Source: Mactromeris polynyma (Eukaryota; Mollusca; Bivalvia; Venerida; Mactridae). Taken from it: DNA of 64,000 bases. The notes under the pieces are model-generated. The model saw only the letters and a program-made list of their open reading frames with translations, searched no databases and was not told the origin of the DNA. Within the stretch, counting starts at the first letter, position 1; each line of letters opens with the position of its first letter. The translations under genes were made by a program, and so were the position numbers. The stretch spans positions 6,467,372-6,531,371 of the forward strand of contig JASFXZ010000027.1 in the NCBI GenBank assembly GCA_032209605.1, given 5' to 3'. Positions 36,801 through 55,638 of the stretch are shown here, piece after piece.

Positions 36801-39800
36801 GATCAGGTTACAGGTTTAAATCCTGCAATGGTTTTATTCTATAATCTTCACAATCCATGTGCATCCTCGTGCATGCATGCATTATTTGTTCACAGATGAC
36901 TAGAGGCATATCAATTTGTGATTAATTTGAAAGCTCACTAAAACAACAAAATCCTTGCAGATTAGGACAGCCCTGCGTTCAGTTACAGCTATCAGCCCTA
37001 TCGTTTCGTAACGTTTTGCAATTTGGTTCCGTGTGCAGCCAATGTGATACGGTGGACAAGGGATAAAATACAAAACGTTCGCCACTGATAGCCGTTACTG
37101 CAGGGCTGATTTGTTGGTAGCGGCAGTTGTTAGTTCTAAATGCAAAGGGAAGCAACTGTTAAAAGGAGTTTGTCACTAATCTATTTAAGCCTTAAAAACA
37201 AAAAAATACATACCAGAATTGTTTGGCCATTTTCAACTCCAGCTCTCTCACATATCAACTTCAAAGACAAATCCTCAGCTAAAATTGAAAAAGCACTAAA
37301 TGTTTTAATAGCTGTATCCAATGGAAACAAAAAAGTATAGACCTTTTCAAATAAGTGTTTCTCAGATGTTCAGCATATGACTACTGCTTATCAGATGCAT
37401 TGAAATAATGGGAATATTGTTAATTACCTAGACATTATAAATATGAAAATGTAAGTAAAAAATATTAATATATTTGGTTGCCTTACGGGTTTTCGTGGTA
37501 TGTCAAAAAATTGTGGTATGCATTCATAAGCACTGTTAGCACATCAGCATGTTAAATTTGAAGAAATATGCTCTAAACAGCTTTAAACTCTCTCATATTC
37601 CTAAGTTTCTACTAAAAATAACAAAAAGCAGTCATAAAATGCACTAACTTTACTTTCTAGGATTATTTCCATTCATGATTTCATGTAGTTATTTAGCAGA
37701 TGGCAGTCATGTATTCTTTAGATAGGTGGAGCTATAATCATGTCACACGAGGTATGTTTCCAAATTTACTTGATTATCTCGAAATATTAACACAAAATAC
37801 CTTTAAAACTGCATGAAGATACGTCTGAAACGACCACCATGAAAACTTGTTAGTAATTTTTTTCATATGCACCTCTTACCTAGTTGTTAATAAGGGGCAT
37901 CAAAGACTTGAAAAAGAAGAATTTCACATCGAAACTAGCTTTAGTGAGTAGAATAATTATTATTACAGACACTTTGGTATGCACTTTATTTTTTAGAATA
38001 TCGGCCGATATCGTTAGTGACACGAAAATTGAGTGGACCATGATTTATAGAAATGAACACAAAATACACCTCAGCACCTCAGTACCTCAGCACCTCGGTG
38101 ACATAATTAAGTAGAAAAATTTACCTTCCTCTAATGTATTCACACCAACAGGCCATTCACAACCACTGTACTTCAATCTTTTACCAAGCACCTGTAGATA
38201 ACATCTCCAATCAATAACTTATTAACATGAGACAAGCTCATCAACCATAGGTTATAGGTATTATATTTAAATAAAAATATCTCTCTTTGTTGATAGTAAT
38301 ATTAAACAGGAGGACCAAGATGGTGCTATATCACTCAACTGAACAATACTGACACATTACGACTGTGCTAATATGGGAAATCAGTCTGATCTCATACCCT
38401 TTATTCTAGATCATTTCAACAAAATTTGAACATGGTTACTAAATAATCATTCCCCTGTTTGATCTGTCTAGATTTCGAACAATTGGCTTTAGATATTATT
38501 AAAATTGTTCAATACTGATGCAAAACCTACCTGTGTTCTGTGAGGACCTGATTCAATACAGATCGATTCGTTAAAGATCACCAAAGAATCATTACCATAA
38601 ATATTGTCAAAATTGGCCGACTGTTTCAGAGGAGAGCCTTATTAACAGAAATTGTTTGATGGCAGACAATGGGTAGCCACATAAAACTCATTGTAAGCCT
38701 GCAGCTCCAGGCACAGTGTTCACAAAGGATCAGTTATCAGGATCAGGATAAAGAGCTTTGAAAACTTTAATTAAACAAAACTGAATCTTTTATATAAGGT
38801 GATAATTGTGAAGACATTGAGATATCATGTTTATTAAAAAATATGGGGGTTTATAAGTTAAGATTCTAGAAAATGTATGCAGTTTTTAACAGTCATAAGG
38901 ATAATTAATTTCTCACATTAGGTGAAGATTTGGTTGCTTTCACAATGTAAATTAAACATTTCTAGGTGTTTTTGTGTTTGATTTTGAGAAGCGCTTTTCT
39001 AAAAATATATTTAATTGCTTTAAGAATGTTGCAAACATTTTTTATCCAGATCAGTTGATCCTTTGTGGACACAGGGTCTGAAGAGCTATAACACTGCAAA
39101 AGATAGCAGTTAACAATACTGTAACATCAGAGTTCATAATGGGTTTGAATCCAAGCAGGGCCCATGTTTGCTGTGATATATTCAGCATAATTAATTATAT
39201 TAATTAATGCAGGAAGTTGTCAGTTGCTTGCTAAAGAAAAGGTTAGTACACGAAGGAATTATGTAATCACTGGTTTATTCCACTCAAATTAAATAAGTGA
39301 ACTATCACACAGAAATAATACAAAACTCTTTTAATCAGTCTAATGTATGTGATTGACTTAAAACATTAAATATTTGGAAATTACCGTAAGGAAAAAATCT
39401 GTTGGAACTTCATAATGCTGTTCATTGGCTTTCTCAGTTTCTATGGCAACTGGTGAATCCCTGAGTCTTTGTATGAATTTTTTTTTGAAGAACGCTTGTC
39501 TTTCCAAGTCACCGCCACATTCGAGTTTCTTTATCCAAGCTTCAAGATTAGCACGAACACCTATAGAAAATTTCAAATTTCAACATAAATTATGATTGAT
39601 AAGATGTAGTAACTGGAAAATGAGAAAGAATAAAAAATTGTCACATGCTCCCGAACTTGTATACATTATACATAAGTCATAACATGTTTCAAACAAGCAC
39701 ACTATATTTTAATCAACACTAAAACTGCTTTCTGCTGATGTTTCCTGGATCTGTGTGGGAAGGCATTGCCTTTTGATTGTCGTATTCCCTGTAACAACCT

Positions 39801-40002
39801 TATGTTATTCTTCCTTAATGCTACTTGTCACAAATTTAAGCAGTTTAGCCCCCCCCCGCCTAAATCATTAAATCTAAACAGGAGGGATGCCAAACTTCCC
39901 CAGCAAAATAACATTTACAAACAACCATTAGCCATAACCGGTTGGAAATAATATTCTCGGTACTATTGCTTTACCGTTTCTGAGTGCTTCGTCAGATGCC
40001 AT
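33856..40002 (-). CDS. Coclaurine N-methyltransferase/CFA synthase-like SAM methyltransferase, seven exons
   Basis: Coding exons (reverse strand): 40002-39975, 39560-39385, 38191-38125, 37278-37214, 35882-35661, 34820-34620, 34119-33856. All junctions are GT/AG, phases agree (codons split after exons 1 and 3), and the sum is 1023 nt, 340 residues. The start is MASDEALRNG. The SAM-binding loop is ILDLGCGWGSLSLY, split by an intron between L and D. Other family marks are EQHYEVPTDFF, VLGKRLKYSG, EMFEHMKNYE, GGTMPSADLYLYFQ, and the C-terminal FGFADGNEWIVSQHLFKK. This block order is that of plant coclaurine N-methyltransferases and bacterial cyclopropane-fatty-acid synthases; length and C-terminus favour the former. 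It should be a soluble cytosolic enzyme that moves methyl from SAM to an amine or lipid. The animal substrate is unknown. Its start faces ATG12. Confidence 0.92.
34213..34587 (+). pseudogene. Mariner-type transposase N-terminal HTH fragment, in intron
   Basis: The ORF lies antisense in the last intron of the methyltransferase. Residues 10-65 (EEQRSVIKFLLAEGEKSNHI, then MSRSTFNSWVSEFCEGRTSL) match the helix-turn-helix (HTH_48/GVQW-like) that begins mariner transposases and SETMAR. The rest (to residue 124) lacks the second HTH and the catalytic DDE/D domain, though its end (QLIISAR) recalls the mariner 'KVSARWVP' region. It is a relic, or at most a free DNA-binding domain. Confidence 0.6.
35385..35632 (+). 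repeat. Dispersed repeat family Y, copy 3
   Basis: It starts 'aaaggtccatgatggccttgta..tcacctgagta' and ends 'gctcagatgagctaaaaac'. It lies in the methyltransferase intron between exons 5 and 6. The final bases run up to the donor side of exon 5 (ends 35661). Confidence 0.6.
35925..36322. repeat. Palindromic MITE family Z, copy 1, split
   Basis: The left half is 'ggatagtctcacccttgatccc..ttctcccgtctatagtatatgac' and the right half is 'acatatactatagaagggatgacggcagagaaattgtgacaaactcctg'. Between them lie repeated 'tggtttaaaggggt' motifs (36062-36235), probably a nested insertion. Confidence 0.6.
36335..36620 (+). repeat. tRNA-derived SINE, copy 1
   Basis: A-box region 'agtggttactgttgctggc' and B box GAGTTCGAATCCC (36408-36420), then a shared body ('ggatgtagaatttgtac', 'ggttctacctagatgcctgcc') and an 'aaaaccccaatacaaaaac' tail. 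The same body occurs at 43214. Confidence 0.75.
38305..38665 (+). repeat. Dispersed repeat family Y, copy 4
   Basis: It starts 'ggaccaagatggtgctatatcactcaactga', as family Y, with degenerate interior ('ttgtcaaaattggcc.actgtttcagaggaga'). It is in the methyltransferase intron between exons 2 and 3. Confidence 0.5.
39735..39830 (+). repeat. Dispersed repeat family X, copy 5 (short)
   Basis: Only the core survives: 'tgtgtgggaaggcattgcctt', 'gtattccctgtaacaacctta'. It is in the first intron of the methyltransferase. Confidence 0.6.
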
Positions 40003-40201
40003 GGTCAAAAAAACAAAATCAGTGACTTTTATCGCTCAGCTGATGGTCCAAAGTTCATGTTGTCTCACGATGGTAACAAAGTCAATCCGAATGAAATAAT
40101 TTGAACAGTCTGCAAGATGTAGTTCAGCCGACGGGACAAAACAGTAAAATAATTGTAAACCAGTCTGAAATACTTTCGATACACCTTTGTTCTTGTCCAA
40201 A
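40003..40201. promoter_or_regulatory. Shared 199-bp bidirectional promoter region
   Basis: It separates the two start codons of a head-to-head gene pair (methyltransferase leftward, ATG12 rightward). It contains both 5' UTRs and both promoters unless transcription starts are nested. No TATA box is evident, and none is expected for a housekeeping gene such as ATG12. Confidence 0.65.
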
Positions 40202-47975
<7,774 letters not shown>

Positions 47976-48408
47976 AAGACGACCATTGATTATGCTTGTT
48001 TTTTATTTCTTATGTTGAAAGTTGATTAATTTATTAGTCATGAGAGTAAACTGTATATAATGTGATATATGACATATAGGTGCAATTTAAAGAGAGCTCA
48101 GAATAATGATAAGATGGCCCTATCAGGATTTTTATTTTGAATGTGCTAACTTCAGAGAATCGTATTTTTCATTTGCTATTGGAAAACTGTTGTTATGAAA
48201 TCCGTCTGTGAAATTTCTTTGTTCTTTGCCCCAGTCATATTGTCACATTTCGGCTGCCACCTTGTTTAGCTTTCTTGTACATTTTGGCAGAATGTGGGTA
48301 CAACATGAGCAAGCGTGGAACAACGTAACTAATTCATGATTAAACGTGAACTGGAAATTTTAATTCTGGACATGTACAAAACTAGCTGCCCCTCCCCCTC
48401 ACGTCATA

Positions 48409-48512
48409 CTACAACGTAGCAACACCATGGCAAGAATGTGGTACAGTGTGGCTACAACATAGCAACACCATGGCAAGAATGTGGTACAGTGTGGCTACAA
48501 CATAGCAAAAAT
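48409..48512. repeat. 43-bp tandem repeat, about 2.4 copies
   Basis: The unit starts CTACAACATAGCAACACCAT; two full copies and a partial third, nearly identical. It lies in the probable ATG12 3' UTR or flank. Confidence 0.85.
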
Positions 48513-48619
48513 GTGACAGGATATAAACATAATGTTCTGTTGTGTTTTGTCTTGTGCTCCGGTATGCTTACTAAGTATCTTAAGATAATTTATTTCAGTT
48601 TTACTTTTCAATTAATTGA

Positions 48620-48625
48620 AATAAA
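48620..48625 (+). terminator. Candidate ATG12 poly-A signal
   Basis: AATAAA about 645 bp past the stop codon; the first clear one on this strand. Whether it is used is not known. Confidence 0.35.
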
Positions 48626-48924
48626 TTGTCTTGAATTAAGAAATTAGATGCAATGCAAATGTATTTAATTTACTTTCTTTATTTGTGCACAGTAAATCTT
48701 TTATGTGAGATTTTACCTGCTGTATTTTTGTGTGTTTTTTTGTCAGATATATATCGGACAATCCAATACATGTATTATCACAGATGATACAATTTCTTTA
48801 ATATACAAAATTAATTATATTTTATCATTTCTCCATTCAAGACAAATTATCATTTGATTTTACATTTTTTTGGCAATTGAAAAGAGATTGTTTGCATTTT
48901 TTTCTTCCCCTTATATATATGTAC

Positions 48925-49790
48925 ATGCTAGGCTGGTATCTTGTAAGTCATCGGATGTGCTAGCTGTTGAAAGCTTGTCTTGGACAGACACACACCATTT
49001 CAGAGATTTATGGGGTTTATTGTATTCTACAATTTTATCAAACAAAAGTGAATGATTTATCAAATCAAATGTCTTTGTTAAATCCAAAATGACTGTTCCA
49101 CAATTTTATTATCATTAATGGCATCAACCCAAGTGTCAACAACAGAAGTTAAAGCAGTTTCACATTGATTATTCTTATTTCAATGCAAGTTTTGAAAGTA
49201 ATATGATTGTTGGTGTATACAGATATACCTAGCAACATGACAACAGCATGTGGTGTAGATGGCAATTTGTGTCTAGATATGTGAATTAGCCAATATTAAC
49301 AGAATTTTAGGTACAACTGAGATATTGGATTTTGTGAACTGTGAAAATAAATGTCTTCAATATTACTGTTTCATCTTCTTGTTCCAATAATATTTGTTTA
49401 GAGAGCGTGAGAAAATGTTTGTTTTGCCCATCAAGTACTTCAATCATTGTAGCTTCAAAGCTGAAGTCAATGGTTATGATTTTTTATTGATATTGTCTGT
49501 AATTTTCCAATCCTGAAATATCTGTGATACTGTCTCTGATTTATATATTGTCTACGTTGCAGTAAAGCCAAACTGATGGAAATGTGTTTTGTTTAATGAT
49601 TGACTCCATAATGTGGTGTTCCACAATTGCTCTAATCAGTTCATGCTTTTCTTTTATTATTTCTCAGCTGAGCTTACATTTCTTCACATTACTCTGTATA
49701 TCTATATGTTCCTGTGAGCCAGTCCAGCCAAGCATGACTCTCTTGTTCATATTTAGTGTGGAAATTGTTTGCTTTTATCAAAGCAATTGA
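48925..49790 (-). pseudogene. LINE reverse-transcriptase fragment, reverse strand
   Basis: Reading leftward, CETALTSVVDTWVDAINDNK (about 49175-49115) is followed after a frame change by DLTKTFDLINHSLLFDKI and then LKWCVSVQDKLSTA (to about 48940). These are the typical RT segments '.CETAL..' and 'LDL.KAFD.v.H..L..KL'. Upstream (49260-49790) weak ENYR-like remnants suggest more of the same element. Stops and shifts throughout. Confidence 0.6.
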
Positions 49791-49801
49791 TTTCATTTTG
49801 T

Positions 49802-50041
49802 CTGGGGCGTAGATTCCTATTGGTCGATTTTTAAAAATTCGAAAAAAATAAAATGGCCAAAACTGCAATAAGACAGTTAATGTATGTTTTTGGTGTTATT
49901 GTAAGCATATGTACGAGAACGAAATATACACCAAAACGCACCTCTGATGATCAAGCCCCAAATATTTTTTCTTGGGGACCATGCTCCCGGACCCCCCTAA
50001 ATCTAGGTCTCCACATTAATTTCAGCTAAGCTACGCCCCTG
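49802..50041. mobile_element. 240-bp MITE with GGGGCGTAG ends
   Basis: It begins CTGGGGCGTAG and ends CTACGCCCCTG, inverted with one mismatch. The right part has 'ggaccatgctcccggacccc', common in animal hAT-type MITEs as far as I recall. Flanks do not show a clean 8-bp duplication. Confidence 0.65.
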
Positions 50042-50233
50042 ACTAACTATTTGTATTTTAATAAAACTTGTATTTAAATGTAGTGAACATTTCTTATTTC
50101 ACATGTGCATGTAACTATATATTGTTAATCCAATCACAATCAAATGTTTTGTTACAGATGATGTTGACTTTGTTCTTTAATAAATATTTGCGATATTCTC
50201 GTACTTCATCCTTGTTTTGTTCAAAAAAGACTT

Positions 50234-50533
50234 GAGGCATTGTGACTACGGTACACACGAGGCATTGTGACTACGGTACACACGAGGCATTGTGACTACG
50301 GTACACACGAGGCATTGTGACTACGGTACACACGAGGCATTGTGACTACGGTACACACGAGGCATTGTGACTACGGTACACACGAGGCATTGTGACTACG
50401 GTACACACGAGGCATTGTGACTACGGTACACACAAGGCATTGTGACTACGGTACACACGAGGCATTGTGACTACGGTACACACGAGGCATTGTGACTACG
50501 GTACACACAGGGCATTGTGACTACGGTACACAC
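50234..50533. repeat. 25-bp tandem array, exactly 12 copies
   Basis: The unit is GAGGCATTGT, then GACTAC, then GGTACACAC. Twelve units fill 300 bp with no indel; only units 9 and 12 differ at the first bases. Both ends of the unit resemble parts of the 51-bp unit at 46509. Confidence 0.95.
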
Positions 50534-50544
50534 TGAGATCCTGA

Positions 50545-50925
50545 TTGATATTTAACCTAAAACCTGAACACCTGAATAACTACCAGAATCCAAGCATTTC
50601 AATGACCCCCTGATAAGTACCAAATTCCCCTTATTTACATGACCCTAATAACTACCAGAATCCAAGCATTTCAAGAACCCCTGATAAGTACCAAAGTCCC
50701 CTTTAATTGACAGGACCCTTAATAACTACCAGAATCCAAGCATTTCAAGGATCCATAATAACTACCAAGTTCCCTTTATTTAATGAACCCTTAATGACTA
50801 CCAGAACCCAAGTATTTCACGGACTCCTAAAAAATACAAAATCCCCCATATTTACTGCATCCCTAGTACCTGCCAGAACCCCGGTATTTACAGGACCTCT
50901 TAAAGACACTGCAGGAAGTCTCTAT
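50545..50925. repeat. Degenerate 36-bp array with dimer (about 72-bp) order
   Basis: Two unit types alternate: 'aataactaccagaatccaag' + 'catttcaa.gaccc', and 'tgataagtaccaaattcccc' + 'ttattta.atgaccc'. About ten units, decaying rightward. The 86-codon frame at 50707-50967 is a repeat product. Confidence 0.85.
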
Positions 50926-50929
50926 TTAA

Positions 50930-52255
50930 AGTCTGGCATACTTAGATCAATATTGATATACCGGTAAATTTAATTGGAATATAAATCTGTATTGGATATT
51001 AAGTTTGCTAAACAAATTGATTTACAGCTAAAACAAAGTAAATCCATTAATTTCATTAGTTGATTATTGCTAAACTTAATTACTGAAGCCGCTTGAAACT
51101 AATGCAATACAGAACATCAATATGGAAAAATCTCATTAGATTTATATGACTGAATGTCTGTGCCTAATTGATTATAAGCTTCATTATATCATAAATCTAC
51201 CATTGAATTGACCTGAACAAATGGTTTAATTATTTCAGTTTATGTATAAGTATCACAAACTCTTCTGACATTTCAGATTGTTATCATGTTTTTTAAACAG
51301 ATGACAATTATTTTGGTCTGAACAAAGTTGAAATCCTGTAACAAAAGTCCTCGATTGTTGAACAATAGTTAGAACTATTAACCATAATTATGTCTTCCAT
51401 CATCACCTATATAATGCTCTGTAGCGAATGTCAGCTAAATTAGAAAAGTCATTAATGTCGGCGGTATTTATTCAGTCTTTATTTAGCTACAAAGGTAAAG
51501 TACTATACAGGGCAAACATTCTAATGTAACGCTCTTTATGCGATGCAAATTGAGACTGTTGAGGAGTGGTTATATACATATTGGTCCCATATTCCAGGAA
51601 AACTGGTTAGGTCGTCTGACCGCCATAATATATAAATGAAACATTGCGTTAAACTCATTAAAAACGAAAAAAACTAAATTAAAATGTGGAAGCATATAAC
51701 TGCAACAGAAAAAAAAACAAATCCGCATTTCGTTCTTCAGATCTGCGCAATTAGCCGGGATAATTTGATGTTAAAGTTTAGATTTTTAGATTATCTCCCT
51801 TGGTTTTTGAATTTTATCTTTTTCAACTGAATGCATCAAATAAAGCAAAAAATACATTTACTGGTTAATTCCATTTGTTTGTTACAAAATCCACAATTGG
51901 TCCAAGTTTTGTGAGGTGCCGTCCGACGAAATTACTGAAATGAGGAAAGTGATGCTACACTTTTGGAGTTCTGTATATCAAAGGGTGAAAGCAAAATTAC
52001 TCTACATGTATATATGCTTCTTTATTTATAAGTAGATAGACTAGTTTTGCTTTCGATATGTACAATACAACCTCTCCAGAGCCGGTTTCTCTTTAACAAC
52101 AGTATCATTTTTTCATGTAGTAATTACTTTACTATCAATTCAACCTCTTGAACAAACACCTCAATAACAGCAAAAATGTGTCTCTTTTAAATGTATGTAA
52201 TATTTCCCTGTGCAATTCTTTCACTTTATATAGTGTTCATATTTTTCCTGTCCAG
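50930..52255. other. Intergenic, no gene recognised
   Basis: AT-rich, no tandem structure and no open frame of note apart from the beginning of frame 52148-52636, which runs into the family X repeat. Confidence 0.45.
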
Positions 52256-52257
52256 TT

Positions 52258-52545
52258 TCGGCCTATCGTTGACAGCTGTCTTGATTTGACCTGTGATCCT
52301 TTCCATCCATTAATTTCCCCCCACCCACACACAAGTTTGTCATCTTTGATTCTCCTAGTTATTCCTTATGGTCTGCCAGGCCATTCCTTGCGCCACTGTT
52401 CCCTTGTGTATGTACCATTGAGCCTCCTCAAGTGTCTTATGTTTTATGGATTGTTGTTTTCCCGGTGGTCTGTGCGGGGAGGCACTGTCTTATGTATGTG
52501 GCGTTCCCTGCAGCGACTGTTTCTCTCTTCTATCAAACAGAGTTG
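52258..52545 (+). repeat. Dispersed repeat family X, copy 6 (longest)
   Basis: It begins 'cggcctatcgttgacagctg' and holds the fullest set of blocks: 'tcttgatttgacctgtgatc', 'ttgattctcctagttattcc', 'cttatgttttatggattgtt', 'ggcgttccctgcagcgactg'. Open frames on it are not genes. Confidence 0.75.
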
Positions 52546-52729
52546 GTCTGGGGAGGTTGTACTGTACACAAAGAGACTGAAAGTATGTACACATTACAGC
52601 CAACTGTTTATATTTCAGTATTTTTATTGCCTATAGTTACCCGTCTTGTTCATGTCATAACGCAGGAGTGTGTCCACCATCAAGCTTGTCAATATTACAA
52701 TGTTTGTCTACCTTCAATGGGATAATACT

Positions 52730-53900
52730 GTTAATACTTGACGATTGTTTGTAGTTTACTTAAAATGACATCCAATACTTGACATGACGGAGTAGAAGAG
52801 GAAATATTATGTCAGATGGAATCAGGTTCGTAATGGTATAGACTGTCTATACTGCTCGTATGGCAGAATTCACCAAACGAGACGTCAGTGATAAGGTTTG
52901 GACTAATATACTGGTCCCAGGTGATATATAGTCATGGAAAATACACTCATAAATGTATAAAGTCATAAAGTGTCACACATTATGTAAATAAAGAATTTAT
53001 ATAGTTACTGGCGTGGTGCATACTTCTGTACATATATTTCCGAATAGCTTGAATATTTGATACTCGAGTTCTTTCCAAATATTAGGACTCACAAAGTTCA
53101 CATCGGCCTAGATATTTCGTATTGGCCAGATTTAATGCTTGGTCACATCCACGTTCCTACTGCTCTACTTAAAATTACATCGGCATTTTCCGTCATATCA
53201 ACGTAACTACGATTATTTCCTAGTTAATTAACTATACATTTACTATACGTTTATTGGTACAATCTGCACATACAGTGCACATACAGTGCCTTTAACCATT
53301 AACAAAATAAACATAAATTTGAGATGGCCAAGATAATAAATATACATGTTACAAATACAATATCAAACATGTAATATAAGCAAACACAGAACAGAACAAA
53401 GATACTTGTGTATAAGATTAAATATTAAATATAAGCAGCAATGGAATAATATTTTAGTGTCTTAATTTTACTTGGAGGCAGTTTGTTGTGGCCTTATGTC
53501 CCACTGGGGATGAAGTGGATAAGTAAGTAAGTAAGTCTTAATTTTACACAATAGTAAATATCTATAACTATACGTGAGCAGGAGAAGATATTTTATTAAC
53601 AGAAAATCTTACTTTGGAGCAATTAATGTTAGTTGTCTTGTCTCAGTTTCATCGCATTAAAACCTAATTTAGCAGAGTTGACAATAACTGTGCTATTTTT
53701 ATTGGACATAATACTACATTGTATAAAATTTATTCAATGAAGGCCAGGAAGGATGTTTAAGGAATGTTGTACGGAGGTGCATTAAATGTTTGACAGCAGA
53801 TGAACAATTAACAATGGCTGTGTTTGTACACATAGTGCAGCTAGGTTCTTCATTGCTAATATCGCATTATTCGTTAATAATTGCAGTATAATACTCTTTC
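52730..53900. other. Intergenic, no gene recognised
   Basis: AT-rich. A short (TAAG)n run lies at 53520-53535. No domain or repeat partner was found elsewhere in the window. Confidence 0.45.
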
Positions 53901-53901
53901 C

Positions 53902-54052
53902 CACATGAGACTGTCAGGAGTTTTGTCCCTCTATTCCTTCTAGAGTTCTCTCCCTTTAGCAATTCTATATAGTACTATATATATACTAGAGAAGTGATAA
54001 AGGGGGGGGGGAGTTAAGAAGGAATAAAGGGAGAGAACTGGTGACAATCTCC
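53902..54052. repeat. Palindromic MITE family Z, copy 4
   Basis: The ends are 'caggagttttgtccctctat' and 'aactggtgacaatctcctg', with 'gttctctcccttta'/'aataaagggagagaac' facing each other around a TATA-rich loop. The right half has a G9 run (54003-54011). Confidence 0.7.
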
Positions 54053-54762
54053 TGAGCTCTTTCCAAAACCTTCGTTCGTAGTCATTGTCTCTCTCGCGTG
54101 TAACAAATATGATGCTAAGAGATGGTCATAGAAAAAAAGAAATATATAACGTTTCGACAGTTTTTGTCTCTCAGATGGCCATGTATAAATGTCAGCTGTT
54201 CCAAGTTGCGTATCATTTACAAAAAAGATCTGCTGTTAGTTTGATATTGATATATCTAAACCAGAAGCAGCCGGTTTCAGACATCAAAACGAAAGTAGGT
54301 AATTTTGACAAGTCTAAGAGGTCATCATATTTATCGTTTTGATTATATGTAATATCATCAGCTTTCATTACACCAAGAACGTTTTGCATATGTGGTTTCA
54401 TGTGAAATATCATTTGTGCCTAGAGTTCATTTTGTATACAAATTGTTAAGAGTTAAATGTCTTCTTCATTGCAAATAATGTCAAATTCAGCAAAAGTAAG
54501 ATATTTTTGTCGGTGAGAATGTCATTCCATCCCAAATATGAAAACACCTATGTAAACAGAATAATATCATAACATGCGTTATGTCGCTTTATAGAAACTG
54601 GTGCAACTATCATAGCGACAACACGTGATGTGATTGAAACTTGGATGGTGTGATATTGTAGTAACAATATGTACTGAATGTCTTAAACGATAAATCTGAT
54701 TTATTCGTAATTTGAAGCGCCAAGCTTAGAGGAAAACATCCTGTATTTAGAAACGGTGACTC

Positions 54763-54850
54763 ATGGATTGTGGTTTTCCCGGAGGTCTGTGTGGGGAGAC
54801 ACTGTCTTATGTATGTGGCGTTCCCTGTAGAAACGTATTCTCTCTCTTTT
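54763..54850 (+). repeat. Dispersed repeat family X, copy 7 (short)
   Basis: Core only: 'ggattgtggttttcccggag', 'gggagacactgtcttatg', 'ggcgttccctgtagaaacg', 'attctctctc'. Confidence 0.7.
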
Positions 54851-54859
54851 TACGATTGA

Positions 54860-55630
54860 ATGATGAATTTGTATGAAAATATGCACTGAAATCACCACTC
54901 ACGTTTTCTGTCAAAGTTGTAACATAAAAGTTCTCCTCTTATTTCAAAGTTCGCTTAAACTTATATAGGATATTTAATTGCGCATCTGATAAAGTTGTCT
55001 TGACATCTCATCCAGACGAAGTTCTGACGGCATCTGTAATAGACTTTACTGTGCTGTTAAGATTAAATAAATATTCAGACTGGGTTTCCTTGTTGAAATC
55101 GTAATAAAGACATTTTTAAGTGTCCAAACTATATACACAAGAAAACTCTTTTTCAGGAGGGGCAATCAAAAAGTACTCACACATACGCCTTATTTTTAGA
55201 ACAATTGCTTGACTGCTTCCCAGATTAAATCATTATAGCGATTACTGCGGAACGCCTCAAGTACCTCAAAGTAATCACCTTTTTGGCTGCCCATCTTTCT
55301 TATGACAGCATCTCGATTGCCGTTGCTTGGAAACCTTAATTAACACGTGCTCATGACGAAAGAATTCATTAAGGTTGTCAACCCAAAACCCTCTAGCTAT
55401 GTGTATTATAATTAGGAACCGAACGAATATCAAGGAACCATGACATCTATCTGTTATATTGGATATTGTGTTCATAAAGGCGATTATAGAAGATGGTTAT
55501 ATCTCCGGGGGCCAAACACTCTGCATAATTTTCTGTTGTGGACAATTATATGAGATTTATTGCTGATTTAGGATGAATTCATACATAATAACTGTCACGA
55601 GAATGTTTTCATAAAGTAAATCTTTAAATA
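54860..55630. other. Intergenic, no gene recognised
   Basis: No domain-bearing frame and no tandem structure. The 66-codon reverse frame at 55275-55475 has no recognisable domain. Confidence 0.45.
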
Positions 55631-55638
55631 AGAATAAT

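Noticed and set aside
50234..50533. 25-bp direct repeats as a possible origin or iteron array
   Set aside because: Eukaryotic chromosomal context, no replication gene nearby; plain minisatellite.
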